Origin: Amborella trichopoda
Lineage: Eukaryota > Streptophyta > Magnoliopsida > Amborellales > Amborellaceae
NCBI RefSeq assembly: GCF_000471905.2
Contig: NW_006499728.1
Coordinates: 478,071 to 542,070, forward strand
Length of the DNA: 64,000 nucleotides
Direction: 5' to 3'
Part shown: positions 26,701 through 38,929 of the stretch, in pieces
How the letters are laid out: each line of letters starts with the position of its first letter
How positions within the stretch are numbered: the first letter of the stretch is position 1
The notes under the pieces: generated by a model
Database searches by the model: none
The model's input: the letters and a program-made list of their open reading frames with translations, nothing else
Told to the model about the DNA's origin: nothing
Translations under genes and position numbers: made by a program

Positions 26701-29700
26701 CTACATGCAACTCAATAAGGCATTTTACCACTACAACATTAACTGTCACTGTAATGGTAATATGTACTTTCCTTTTGAACTACATGCAACTCAATAAGGC
26801 ATTTTACCACTATAGCACATAGGTGCTCTTAGAAGGAGCTGTGAGGTGGTTTGTCATTTTATTTGATCAACATCATTGGATATCCATCGTCAGTCCAACA
26901 ACTATAACTCAAATTGGATGGAGAAAATAAAGTGAAAGTTGATACCAATATTTTGCATGTCAATTTTCCATTTTCAATAGATTATGCCAGGCTACTCTAA
27001 TTATACAATGGTGTTCAGATTTGGGCTTGATAAAAAGGAAAAAAGTAAAGAATCTTCTCTAGTAGGTGCTTTTGTCAATGTGAGAAAACATAATCTGACT
27101 TCATCCATTCCCGAAAATCATAGGGTTGAAAAGCTACCTCATGCAAAGAGTATAATGTGCACGTCCGAAGAATAGAAGCAATATTGAAAGCTGAAAAGTA
27201 AATAAAGAGAAGTTCTTATGGTCCATACCTTGTTACGATTCAACATAATAGACTTATCCATTGCTTTCATGGCAAAAGTTTCACCCGTACCTCGTAATTC
27301 CACAAGATGGACACTGCAGTTAAAAATTATTTTAAAGAGAACTCCTAAATCATAAAAGGATTAATAGGAAATTGCATACACTTTGAGTATGATCTATTTA
27401 AAATGAATTATGAACAGAAGTTTACTCGTTCTTTACAATTTTGCACTTCTATGATTATCCAACTGAGGGTATTCCTGTACTTGTATACATTCGGTTTACT
27501 ATTTAAGATATGGACAAAAGAGGCCAACAGCTCTCTCACCCAAAATCAGATGTAACATGTAGCAAAGTACAAAATGTAGAAAAGTAATAAACTTAAAAAA
27601 TAGTTTCTAAAGCTTATGGTCCCAAACAAATTTGCTCATCCACATAAAAGCCATGCACAAAGGACAAGAACTGCTGGTGTGCAGGACAGCTAATGAGAGA
27701 CATTATGCTCTAGCATCAGGTTTGAATACATTGGGCTTGAACTCAATTATCCTCTCAATGTATACATGATATATGTTCCTTGGTTCAGAAGTTCTGACCA
27801 CTTTGCCACATGAATGAGGATTAAGATCTTAATATGAATTGAAGTATGATTCTCATGGTACCCAAAGAAAGTTGAGTAGTACTAGCTTACTTAACCTTGC
27901 ATCGTTTACATCACCCACATCATGGAGAGTCAAACAAGTTTTACTACTAAGAATACAAAACTATCAAAATTTATGTCTAACTCCACCTAAAATGGAATAT
28001 AGAGGTTGTGTCAGTTTTGGGACTTGCTCATGTAGTAAAGTTAGGTTTCCCCCTGCTGTCATTCTGTTGCCAACTTCCAAAACAGGCTCGCCCTTCTTCC
28101 ATCTAGCCTCCATATTAGTGGAGAAAATGTGGCATCCGATAAAAAATAAAATAAAACAGGTAACTATCTTAAACACTTTATGAGATGAAATTGTAAATGG
28201 GATTGAGATACCTTTCTGCATTCAAATCCATTTGCTTTACACTAACAAACGGAAAATCTTGAACTAGTCACTGACAATTTCTAATTATTAATTACAATTA
28301 GATTCTTAAACACTATATGAGATGAAATTGTCAATGGGATTGAGATACCTTTCTGCATTCAAATCCATTTGCTTTATACTAATATACAGAAAATCTTGAA
28401 CTAGTCACTGACAATTTCTAATTATTAATCACAATTAGATATAGCACTAACAGACAGAATAAAATGAGGAAACCACAGAAGAAGGTTTGTAAGATCCTAG
28501 AGAATGCATGTAATGCTCTCCTATTTTGCACACAATAAAAAATCAACAAGGACATCTATGCTTATTATCTACATAATATAATAACAATAAATACCTGCCC
28601 GTGTCACCACTTCCTAAAGGTTTTATGGGCTTGAAATGCTTCAGAGAAATTCGCTCACCACTTTCAGTAATCTACACAATGATTTAAATGCTTGGTAAAA
28701 TATGATATAACCAAATGACATTTAACATACACTAAACACCATCACATGACATATAGTATACACCATCAAACATAATAAATTAAATATTATGATTCAGAGT
28801 AACAAATAACATATAGAAAGTAGGTGGCTTTTGGTATAAATTTTCACCATGAAAGTCCTTCATATTTTGGAACAACTAGCATTTGTTTACCAAAATCACC
28901 TTTTGTATTGCCCTCCATGAAGGGCTATTCCTTTTATGAGGCTTAGGAAGCACAGGTTTAGAATGGATCGCCCATAAATCCTCAGGTCTCTACAAAAAAT
29001 GAAATCACATTCACATCAAAGGCCATACAATAGATGACAAAATCCCATTATGGAAGACACACAAGTTACACATATAGCTACTTATCTAGACCTCACGTTG
29101 ATGCAAGCAGTGACACATACACAGCATACATAGTTTAAAATTTAATGTGCAAAGCTAATATAAAGACACAAAATACAGCCACTTGCTTATGCATTGGATA
29201 AATCAGTGACTTTCTCAAGTAAACAATATGTAACACTACAGCAAAAAAATTATAAGATCAACAAACTAAAGAACCAGTATGATTCTAAGTAACAAATCAA
29301 GGGCCTCTTACTGGCCATTTTCTATTGTTGATTATAGGTAAATGTGGTTTAAACCAGTGTTCAAAAAACGAGTCGAGCCAACAAGTCGGTCATGGCCCAA
29401 CCCGTTTAGTTGGACCGACTCCGACTTAGTTGGCCGACTAGTGCCGAGTTTATACTGCAAAACAAAATGGGGGTAAAAAACCCTAAAAAAACATAAAAAA
29501 TTGCAAAACATGTTTAAAATTTATATGTATTTTTTTATATTGTCACAAAATAAAAAGACAAAAAAATATTATAGTAATAATTGGGTTCCAGATAAAAATT
29601 TTAAGCACCTGAAGCAATACTTTTTTTGGAGATTTAAATTCACATCGCATTTCTTCGAGAGTAATATACATAGAAGAAATTTTTTATACTAAAAATCTAA

Positions 29701-29749
29701 TTTTAGACACTGAAAGATAGAGAGAGAGTCAAGGAGAGAGTGATAGGGG

Positions 29750-29787
<38 letters not shown>

Positions 29788-29908
29788 GGGTAGGTACAGA
29801 CCGACCACTACAGTAGAGAGAGAGAGAGAGAAGAGTAGAGAGAGAGAGGTACACGTCCGTCGACCCACAGCGAGAGAGAGAGAGGTTGGGCAGGCCCTCG
29901 CCCAACAG

Positions 29909-29939
<31 letters not shown>

Positions 29940-31467
29940 CGTGCCTCTGTAGGCAAGCGATCACCGGAGTATAGCACAAAATCGCCTTTTCTTGCTGCCT
30001 TGGGGTCAACCTGTGAACAAGGTAAACCCAATGGGAACCAAAAAACGGGAGGGTACCGCATTGGGCAGAAGACGATCCAAAAAGCGAAGGCTCACCCACC
30101 CAGGTGAGATAGGCGATAGGGATCTGTACGGCTTCCAAGCCGATAGGTTAGGGCCGGGCGTAGAAGCGAGTCGCCAGAAGCTGCTACCACAAGTAGCTTG
30201 CTTCCAAGCCGGCTCGGCCGCGAGGAATGAATAAATGAGAGAGAGAGAGAGAGGTTGAGGTTGGGGCACACAGCCCCAACCAGATAGAGAGATGGGCTCC
30301 TTGCCCCAACCCATGAGAGAGAGAGGTGGAGAGAGACTTACTGTGAGGAGGAAAGAGAGAGGGACCGGCCTGGAAAGATAATAGAGGCCTGCAAAAAGGT
30401 TGCACTGTAACAGTGCATAAATCCACCGATCTTTACAACAAATCACTGATTTGGGCCGATTTGTATAGTAAATCGGCCAATTAGTGCATTGTATAAAAAT
30501 TTCCCAATATATAACCTATAGAATCGGGCAAACTCGGGATCGGCTGGTGACCCGCTCCTAGTTAGTTGGCCGATATTTTAGAAATCGGCCGACTTTTTAA
30601 CACTGCTTTAAACTAAAAACAAGCAGCTAAGAGGAAAAGGTTTTAAAACATTGACAGACATGAGCACATAAATATTACTACAATGTCCAAAAACATAAAA
30701 CCAAAACAAGAGGAAAAAGTGTACCTTACCAAGTTGGCATCAGGAAGCTCTCGAACAGCTCCATCGACGCTCTCTGCAGTAGCTTTGACCTGGGAACATA
30801 GCAGTGATAACGTAAATGCAAAAATTTGTTCAATTTTGATGGTTGCTTTACTCTTTTGACGTTTGATGCTAACTTCAGCTCCACAATAAGCACAAACATA
30901 ATCTCCAAAAGAGCATCATATAGTGTTATTTTAGCTACAAAATCTGCCAGATCATAGCCCTAGAACATAATTCTATAATTACAATGTGATGTATGAAACT
31001 GCAACGCATGCATTGTAACAAGTAAACTATCAGCAGAGGAAAAAAACTTATTTGGAATACCAATTTAGCACTTTCAAGCTCCGTTGTCTCAGAAAGGCGG
31101 TTTTGAAGGGGCTCCAAATGATCACTTCCATCCAATTGAACACCGATAAAGTATTGAAGCTCCCCCTAATGAAATCATGTGAACTACATCAACAGATGCC
31201 TAAATGGCGTACAACAAATAAAGAACTAAATAAAGTGATCAGATAGGGATCATGGTATGCCACCTTTTGGTCACGCATTGGTTGCAAGTGAAACAGATTC
31301 CAGAATTTCTTCCCTACAAGAACCATATCAATCATTTCAATATGTAAGGAAATTATTTAGGATAGGACATGATGCTTCAACCATGGTTGACTAAATATAT
31401 CAGCGCACTACAAAAGAGAAGACCCATCCACTTATTTATCCAAAATAGAAAAGAGGAAAATATATAT

Positions 31468-31504
<37 letters not shown>

Positions 31505-31603
31505 CCACTCCTCTACTAGTAGTAGTACAATAACAACNNNNNNNNNNNNNNNNNNNNCAACAAGAAGACACACACTACTTATACTAACTAATAAAGAAGA
31601 AAT

Positions 31604-31653
<50 letters not shown>

Positions 31654-34600
31654 ATCCCACTTCTAGTAGTAAGTGAATTAACAAACAACAAGAGCCAAAA
31701 CCGTTAAAGACTGAAAAGATAAATAGACATTATATTAATTTTTGTAACTCCAAATATTTATGTATAACAAATGCACCATACTCAAAAGTAAAATTTTTGT
31801 TTGTTACCACTCTTGGTATAGTTGATCAACTGGACAGTGACGTCCCTTTGATCTCTGATAGCATCTCTTATTTTATCAACTGTAGCTTGATCTGTTTCAG
31901 GGCCTTGAAGAAACCTATGAAATCCATACATTGGTGCTGTTAAAATATATTACTACCGAGAGATACCTACGCTTTCTCCTAAGCATGTGTAAATAGAACA
32001 AAGCATATATAAGGAATCACAAACATACCTACAGTTTCTTCCAAGTATTTCTTCTCGAGTGTATTCTGTCAATTCAAGGAAGCTATCAGATGCAAATATC
32101 TGCAAGATTAGTTACCCATGTAATCAGCCTCCCATTTGCGATAGTAAAAATAAGGCAAGAGCTGCAAGAAGCACATCCTTAAGATTCCAAACACAATAGG
32201 ACCGTTATTAATTTTCCAGAATCAATACATTTCCTATTTCACAAAGGTCGTCCACAATTTTGAGGCATCCAGTTCAAGAAATTACAAATGGCTAGGTTCC
32301 TGTTGCAAACTCAGTTATTAATTTCAATAGACATGTTAATGACACCCATGTAACTAATGAGCATGCATGAATTATAGAACAGTAAAAATCTTATTTTCTT
32401 ATGCGTGATAGAGCCACCATATCCGGGTTTAGCTAGTATGGAATCTGTTCTCACTATTGGATTGTCAGGAAGTCTAGGGTCAGTTATGACAAAATTCTTC
32501 TCAATGCGCTCCAAAGTTGTTGCTAAATCAATGCCTTGGCGAATTTCTCTTTCTCTTTCTAGATGTTCCCAGCTGTCAGAGAGTGGTGTATCTTTGATCA
32601 TTAGATCTTCAGGCTCAACACTTGGCACATGCTCCCGCTTTTCTGCAAGACTAGAAGCCCTCCCTCTAAACCTGCAAATTCATTGAGACATAATGAGATT
32701 ATTAGGACTATGACAGCAATGGAATTCTCACATATAAGGAACATAAATAATAATTACTCATTCCCCACAACCCAGAATATTACAGATTTCCAGCCAAACA
32801 TAAATTAGCCTAAGATATAAATGGGCAAAAAAACAATATGAGATATATCGATTGAGAACTAGTCATCCATGATTAAAAAAGGCATAAAATACATCTTTCA
32901 AGGATAAGAAATCATATGACCGCCCATTTAAAAGTGATTTTCATTATTGACCTTAGGATGAGTTACAGATTTAGAATGACAAACTCCTATCAAGATATGC
33001 ATATTTTAGACGCAGGTGTGCAAGGACTGGTATAAAACGTAGAGACAGAATTCAGGTAGACCAAATGCGCAATACTGAATTGACTAACAAAAGAGCACAT
33101 GAAGTGTTGAACTGGAATTACTTGCATTGTCATATTCAACGCTACACTTTCTCCAAACCCACATGAACAACAGGTAGAAGCAGACAGTTGTCATTGAGGA
33201 ACTACCCTTCAACCGGAGGCACGAGAGTGGGACATTCACTGGACTGTCATACCAGTTGCAGTTCCACCACATATCGCTCATTTTTGCATTGTTCCCAAGA
33301 CATAGGAAATAGTTTAATGCTGGAACTTATAATTTTAATGTGTAGCACATTGGTTGCTATCGAATGAAATTCCAATTGTAATCATTAAATCTGCACATTT
33401 GAGTTTCTCAAATATGCAGAGAAGAATTTGCGGTTCATTTCAATGAGGTCCACTGCTCTCAAAGATTCTTTGAGTTGAGCATGCCGATAATTTTATCTAC
33501 AACTCATGCATATAAGTTTCTGGAGGTGTTGACGGGTGTTCTCTTCTCCAATTAAAAAAAAAAAATTAGCGCATGATTTCTCAATAGATACCACAAAGAA
33601 CTCAAACAGATGTTCCCTTATAAAATACAGGGTTTCTTTTCTTTTCCTCCCCCCCACCCTTTTTTCCCTTCTCTCTTATTCAACTACCATATAGCAGAAT
33701 ATTAGCGATCTCAAATATATACAAATAAAATGTGCTGTAAAAGTGAAGAAAAGTTATCACTAAAAGTAATTGTAGACTAGTGCTTCACCATGATCATGGC
33801 CTAAAGGTAACTATTTATCCATATATGGATGTATTTGCGTGTAGGAACCACCAGTTATATTGTTTAAAAGAAGACAGAAGACATATGAGAAAAAAAGAAT
33901 TTGCAGGTGAAGCAATCATGACAAAAGTGAGAAAGAAAATGAATACGTAAACATGCAGAAACAACTTACCCAATCAAGGAAACTCGCGATTTTCTCGTTT
34001 TCTTGCCACCATCAGGATATTCACTTACCCCAGATATTCCGTTTTTAGAATCCCCCTGGGAATAACTTCTGTCATGTGAAATAAAGTTTCCAGATTCCAC
34101 AACTTTCGGTTTGGGAGAATCAACGTGAAAATACTCACTACGCCCATCAAATGGGCGAGGAATTTCATGAAATGCTACTTGACTGTGTCTGCGTGGGTGC
34201 TTTACAATCTGAAGGACCTCAGTAATGGAAGACCTTGCCTTGTCCTTCTGACGAGCTGATAAACAGGACAACATATTTGCATAATATTGGAATGAGAGAA
34301 GTTAAATTAAAAATGCTGACAAATGATTTTTAGCATTACTTACCATCATAACGTATTAAAGATTTAGGTAATCCATTGGGTCGTGTAGCCTTTTCATTCA
34401 AGCCTTCTGTGTACTTACTAACCTCAACCTGCATTCTGAAACAGGATGAATACACTTCAAATTTCTCAGAACATTTTCAATGAAATTCAAAAAAAGTAAA
34501 AGAAAAAGATAAGGAATTTGACAGAAGAATAAATTGTAGAGGCACCAATTAATAACTCAAGGAACCAAATTGTTGTAAATCAGTAAAAGCAAGAGTTTTT

Positions 34601-36584
34601 GAAATGGGGTATCATAAAGTAATGATTTTGACAAGAAGGGAGGTGAACAGTGCCAAAAGCCCCAAAGCCGCAAGGCAAATCTCTACTCATGATGAGAAGG
34701 ATAATTTCAAGGAGACTTCAAGCACGCACAAGTAGGAAGAACATCTCTCCTAGGCTTCCCCAGTAAAAAGTTCTAATGGAATGCATAACCTTATTGAAGG
34801 GAAGGAAGGGTCTGTAGAAGCTACAAAGAAAATCTGAAAATAAGCTGCTACTAAAATTATAGAACTAACCCTATATATTTGATGACTTTCCCATTCTCAT
34901 CCTTTATGGGAGTAACAGTGAGAAGATTCCAGAAGAGGGTACCATCCTTCTTGTAATTCAAAAGTCTCCCACAATAGCTTTGCCCTGTTCTCAGAGCTTC
35001 CCTTATTTTTGAAACTTCCATAGGATCTGTATCAGGTCCTTGAAGAAAGCGGCTGCAATGAAATGAATGCAGTTTTTTTAACAAATATATGAATGAGACA
35101 ACTCCCAAATCTGTATAAACATTTGTAAGTGTATTATGCTAATAGTTCGAATAAAAATAATGCAGAGTGCTAGGTGGTGTTGCTCCGGCATCAATATAGA
35201 ACAACATAACAATCCATTCAACAAATACAATTTGACAATGCCTAACAAACAATGTCAGTAAAGTCCATGCTAATTATAGAGATAAGGCAAATAAGGCCCA
35301 TCTTGTTTGCCACAGGCAGATAAGGCAAATACGAAGTATGAAGAGTCTATACAGCTAAGGGCACATCAGAAAAAAGCACAAGAGCAAAGAAAACGAGAAG
35401 CATAGATGAATAAATATCCTGGACGTGAACATTTCTTATGTTCTAGTTTGCTACACCAATAATTGTTCTTTTAGTAGTTTGCATATAAGTCCTAAGGGGG
35501 TACACTATTAATGAGAAATGAATATTCTTTGCATACTTTCCAAGTTCCGGATCAATGGCATGACTAGGTTTTATTAAATCAGCTTTATAAGGTTTAAATT
35601 TCACTAAGAAAGTGAAAGTGGTTAGGTGCTATAAGTAGTAAGGTCACCGTTGAATGTATGTTTAGGATCCTTTTCCTCAACAAAGATCTACTTAGGAGGG
35701 AAATGGAGTCATTGGAACTATTGGCCATTGTCAAAGATGTGCATGTAATGAAAAAGGAAGGAGTGCCAGGGTACATATGGGTACAAAATGCATACAAAAT
35801 TACTATTATATGTTATTATTGTGGGAAAGACTATTAAGATGCAGTCTCTACGCAGTTGAGACAAGAGCATCGAGCCTTAATTTAACTTCAAGACATACAT
35901 GCATTGCATGTTTTTCTTTCTGAGAATTACATACCAGTTCCTGCCAATAATTTCCTTTGGCGAGTAGCCCGTCATGCTAAAGAAACCAGCACTTGCATAC
36001 ATAATTGGACAGTCGGGTTTTGTAGCATCTGATACAACAAATGTTTGCTGAAGTGTAGACAAAGCATCCTTTAGTTCTTGAGAAACTCTAGGGAAGAATG
36101 AATCAGGGTCTGATTGTTCCGATGCTCTAAAGGAACCCCCACTATTCCCTTCAGCAAATTGGCTTCCCCCCTTTGATAACCTTTGACTTACACCTATTGT
36201 TTTGCCCCCGCCTTTGTCATTTTCAATCACTAAGCCCCATTCTGCAGCCCTTTCAGCAATACCAGCATCCGTTAAGATCCTATTGCTGTTTCCTTTCAAG
36301 GAATTGTCATCTGCAATATCAGATCCATTAGATAGCTCCCTCCCTTTCTTCATAGATTGAAGCAATGAAGTATTGATTTCTGTTTTTGAATTTTGGAATT
36401 CATTTTTATCAAATGCCATCCATTTATCAACAGGCAACCGACCAGAAGGAGTTCGAGGTCCAGCCTTCTGCATCTGATAACTTTGGCCTTCTGTCTCGGT
36501 CTTCTCATTGCTATTTGCATTGAGATTGAAGATTTCAAGTGATTGACGTTGCGATGTATTAATCGTATTAGAACTCCCAGCCAT
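14754..36584 (-). CDS. PHOT2: Phototropin 2, blue-light receptor Ser/Thr kinase (22 coding exons)
   Basis: A plasma-membrane-associated blue-light receptor that drives phototropism, chloroplast movement and stomatal opening. Exons, 5' to 3': 36616-35935 (ATG at 36584), 35052-34870, 34435-34344, 34255-33970, 32671-32455, 32099-32029, 31914-31808, 31313-31264, 31165-31061, 30789-30730, 28989-28900, 28671-28595, 27313-27229, 25020-24940, 24183-24080, 23568-23519, 22345-22239, 20419-20300, 18529-18478, 17716-17604, 16057-15917, 14855-14754. All introns are GT-AG. The joined frame is 2943 nt, 980 residues plus TGA, with no break. LOV1 and LOV2 each have GRNCRFLQG with the flavin-adduct cysteine (C217, C499). 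The kinase has GSGDTG (657-662), K679, RDLKPEN (D775) and the DFD form normal for AGC-VIII kinases. The LOV2-to-kinase linker, [18 protein letters not shown] and the C-terminal [11 protein letters not shown] match PHOT2 rather than PHOT1. Arabidopsis phot2 is 915 residues; the extra length is mainly N-terminal. Confidence 0.95.
15453..15674. repeat. 135-bp tandem duplication in PHOT2 last intron
   Basis: A stretch beginning GTCAGTTTGCTTGTCTATAT at 15453 recurs at 15588, with near identity for about 86 bp in each copy. It lies wholly within the intron 15916-14856. Confidence 0.85.
21001..21375. mobile_element. MITE, palindromic-end family, copy 2 (PHOT2 intron)
   Basis: The left end reads TTTGTATAAGGCTCAGGCCC and the right end, inverted, TTTATATAAGGGTGAGGCCC. 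The interior has the family blocks around GCACTATTTTCAAGACTTG and GATCGAGCAGATCTATA. It sits in the intron 22238-20420 and carries no coding sequence. Confidence 0.7.
25369..25707. mobile_element. MITE, palindromic-end family, copy 3 (PHOT2 intron)
   Basis: The ends share GAGGCTCTAAATAATCAAA on the left and, inverted, GAGGCTCTAAACAATCAAA on the right. The internal blocks match copy 2, partly in opposite orientation. It sits in the intron 27228-25021. Confidence 0.7.
26666..26815. repeat. 78-bp tandem duplication in PHOT2 intron
   Basis: A unit beginning GTCACTGTAATGGTAATATG at 26666 is repeated from 26744 with only a few differences. It is intronic. Confidence 0.85.
28168..28441. repeat. 137-bp tandem duplication in PHOT2 intron
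   Basis: A unit beginning CTTAAACACT at 28168 repeats from 28305 with few mismatches. It lies in the intron 28594-27314, directly 3' of the exon encoding the kinase glycine loop. Confidence 0.88.
29355..30605. mobile_element. Non-autonomous hAT element in PHOT2 intron
   Basis: The terminal inverted repeats are CAGTGTTCAAAAA at 29355 and, inverted from 30605, CAGTGTTAAAAAG. The flanking 8-mers GTTTAAAC (29347-29354) and CTTTAAAC (30606-30613) differ at one base, as expected of a hAT 8-bp target duplication. Sub-terminal GTCGGCCGA-type motifs occur at both ends. The centre holds (GA)n and (TA)n arrays and a GC-rich segment at about 29940-30240 that differs in composition from the rest and may be captured host sequence. 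No transposase frame is present. It lies wholly within the intron 30729-28990. Confidence 0.8.
31061..32530 (-). other. PHOT2: LOV2 domain of PHOT2
   Basis: LOV2 runs from [20 protein letters not shown] in the exon at 32671-32455 through exons 32099-32029, 31914-31808, 31313-31264 and 31165-31061, ending with FIGVQLDGS. The flavin-adduct cysteine is C499. LOV2 is the main photoswitch controlling the kinase in this family. The intron between 31807 and 31314 holds the assembly gap, but no coding sequence is lost: the frame and the sequence [14 protein letters not shown] are continuous across it. Confidence 0.92.
31459..31652. repeat. TA arrays with tandem duplication and 20-base N gap
   Basis: (TA)n tracts at about 31459-31503 and 31608-31651 are each followed by CCA-TCC and TAGTAGTA-type sequence, so the region is a duplicated unit of roughly 148 bp. 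The N run at 31538-31557 lies between the copies. It is intronic (31807-31314). The gap size is probably arbitrary. Confidence 0.8.
34400..36054 (-). other. PHOT2: LOV1 domain of PHOT2
   Basis: LOV1 begins near [16 protein letters not shown] in the first coding exon, continues through the exon at 35052-34870 and ends in the exon at 34435-34344 with [11 protein letters not shown]. The codon of the photoactive cysteine (C217) is split by an intron: TG at 35936-35935 and C at 35052. LOV1 binds FMN and mainly tunes dimerisation and light sensitivity. Confidence 0.92.
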
Positions 36585-38460
36585 GTGAAGCGTCTTGCAA
36601 AGAAAAGAATGAATATCTGCAAACACAATTGACAATTAGGTTATTGGTATGAAAGTAATTTCAGAAAGTCATGCTTTTAGGAAGAATAAAGAAGCCCAGG
36701 TCAACAAAATAGGAAATATCATTGATAAGGCACATGAACATAGTGGTTCTCCTGTTACAAAGGGAATGGTTTCAATTGTCCATTGCATGAGAACATAACT
36801 CCATTGGAAAAGACCTTGATCTTTCTGAATCTGCAGTTGTTTATCTTCCCATTTTTCTTGTTTTAGGATATCCTTAACGAAGTATCTAATATATCAATTC
36901 CAGAAAAATGACAAAGCCATGGAAATTTGAAGTTACATACAAAAATAGAGTGCTAAATTCTGCAGCCCAGGGAATAGAAGTATCAGATAAAATACATAAT
37001 TCCTGACGAAATGTCAAAGGAAAACTGTATTTTTACCAAACGGTACTTAAAAACCTTATTAAAAAAATAATTGATATTAAAAGAACTGTATTTTTACTAA
37101 TACAGTACTTAAAAACCATATTGAAAAAATAATTGTTATTAAAAGATGACATCCTGGTAAAAAAATACTTCATTTAAGGCACTTGAAACCTTAACAATGG
37201 ATACAATTGTTCAAGTAAATATATCGCTAAAACAATAACAATTCTGTTAAAGCCATCTTTGAAATCACCTGAAACGTAACAAAAGTACATAGCTTTCTAC
37301 TGAAGAAGTGATAAAAATGACAAACCCAGATAAGAAATACCCACTCTAAGGCATTTGAAACCTTTACATTGGGTACAACTGATCAAGTAAAAATATAGCT
37401 AAAACAATAGCAATTATACAATAATGATCTTTGAATTCACCTAAAACATAACAAAAGTAAATAAAATTTCTACTGAAAAAGTGATAATTCCACAAGGGAT
37501 ATCGAGAAAAATACAGTTCCTTCACAAGTGAACTGAGAAACTACGATTCTACAAAAAAAAAGATATTGAAACGATGATCAACCCAGCAAAAATGGAACTG
37601 ATATTCAATAAACCTACAACGATGCCTATGAAAAAAGATGATCTTCCAAGATAGAGGAAAAAATACTAAATCCATACAAGTAAACCTCAAAAGATCGTCC
37701 AGAAACATAGCTTCCCCGGGTTCAGCTTTCAGAAACATTCTTACATCTATAAAACGACAGAGGCTTTCCTGCTTAAATTATACTGAAAATCATGAAACCA
37801 GAAGAATTATAAGAAAGCAATGCCAAAAAACAGAATTGCTGCTAAAACGTGACAGAGTAACCATGAAACAAGCGACATGATACCAAAAATGACTGATCCA
37901 GCAAAACTTAAAAGTTAAAACAGTAATCAACAAAATTGAAACCGAAAAAAAAAAAAAAAACGTTCCTACTGCTAAAATGCGCCTCAAACAACATCAACCA
38001 GCCATAATTCTTCATAAAATCAATAAATTCTATGCATTTGAAGCTAATCTGGCACTACATGAAAGCAAACAACACAATATGATGACATAAAACACTTTTG
38101 CTCTTTCAGAAACAAGCTTCAACTGCTCTAGTTTAGTCATATACACCTCATCTCCCACAAACAGCTAAAGCATTCGGATAAAACGTCAAGTTTCACAAAA
38201 TCTCCAGTTCATTAACTCAATTTTAGCAAAATTCTCAAAGCTCATAAGCTTTTGATGGCCTACTCCACAGAGCTTCTAAAGTTTCAGAGAAATGCTTACC
38301 TAAGCCTCCTTCTCAGAGCTTCAATGGCGTTACAATTTCATCAAAGTCTCACCACCAGTTACTGCAAGTTCAAGAAAAACCTCGACCGTGTGTTTTGCTT
38401 GAATTGGACAGGAATTTATCCCCATCTCTAACGCCATATTATCCAGAGCAAAATGGTTGC
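36585..38460 (-). other. PHOT2: PHOT2 5' leader with 1.7-kb leader intron
   Basis: An acceptor lies 32 nt upstream of the start codon (AG at 36618-36617, exon from 36616). A matching donor is present at 38299 (AGGTAAGC on the minus strand), giving a leader intron of about 1.7 kb. The leader exon would run from about 38455 to 38300. Introns in phototropin leaders are plausible, but this one is inferred only from splice motifs. The intron contains imperfect tandem duplications at 37021-37146 and 37170-37485. Confidence 0.55.
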
Positions 38461-38483
38461 ATAATTTTCAGCCATGCGATCGG

Positions 38484-38491
38484 TATAAATA
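38484..38491 (-). promoter_or_regulatory. PHOT2: Candidate TATA box of PHOT2
   Basis: The minus strand reads TATTTATA, about 30 bp before the predicted transcript start and 190 bp before the putative leader donor. The plus strand reads TATAAATA, so direction is ambiguous, but only the minus strand has a gene at this distance. Confidence 0.4.
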
Positions 38492-38929
38492 GGCCACCAA
38501 CTGTCTACTGAATTTCAATTCCCACCGTTGGAATCGATTTCGAAGCCTGAGAGGCGTTCTGTGACCGTCGGATTTACACGTCGAGCTCACCTCGACCCCT
38601 CAAAGGTTGCTATTTTTTCAAAAAAAAGGGGATTTGTTTTTTAGTCTTCCTACGCATGAAGTGTTGACCTGATTCCGGTTCCATTTCAACGTTCTAATTT
38701 TTTTTTTCTTTTTTTTTTGGGTAAGTATTTCAACGTTCTAAATCCATCAAAACAGAAACAAAAGCGTTAAATAATTTTATTAAAGTAAAAACTGAGCATA
38801 TATGTTTTGGTTACTTAATAAACCACAGGAAAAATACGGACTATATTTCCCCCTTTATTATGAAATGGTCCATACTTTTGCAAAAATTAAGCAGAAAGCA
38901 TCCCCACCTCCCCCCCCCCCCCTCCCTTC

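Larger units (their letters stand above)
15917..28671 (-). other. PHOT2: AGC-VIII kinase domain of PHOT2
   Basis: Ten exons (28671 to 15917) encode the kinase. Glycine loop, lysine K679, catalytic D775 and the DFD metal-binding motif are present. The activation segment carries the AGC-VIII insertion between DFD and [13 protein letters not shown], rich in basic residues in the exon at 20419-20300. [17 protein letters not shown] near the end is the C-lobe hallmark. No catalytic residue is missing. Confidence 0.92.

Noticed and set aside
29689-30446. Several open frames on both strands with Ser-Leu, Glu-Arg or Tyr-Ile repeats
   Set aside because: They are translations of (GA)n and (TA)n microsatellites within the hAT element, with no protein signature.
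32405-32686. Plus-strand frame of 93 codons
   Set aside because: It is antisense to the PHOT2 exon 32671-32455 leading into LOV2.
35930-35940. Apparent Trp in place of the LOV1 cysteine
   Set aside because: It is an artefact of reading through the splice donor; the spliced codon is TGC.
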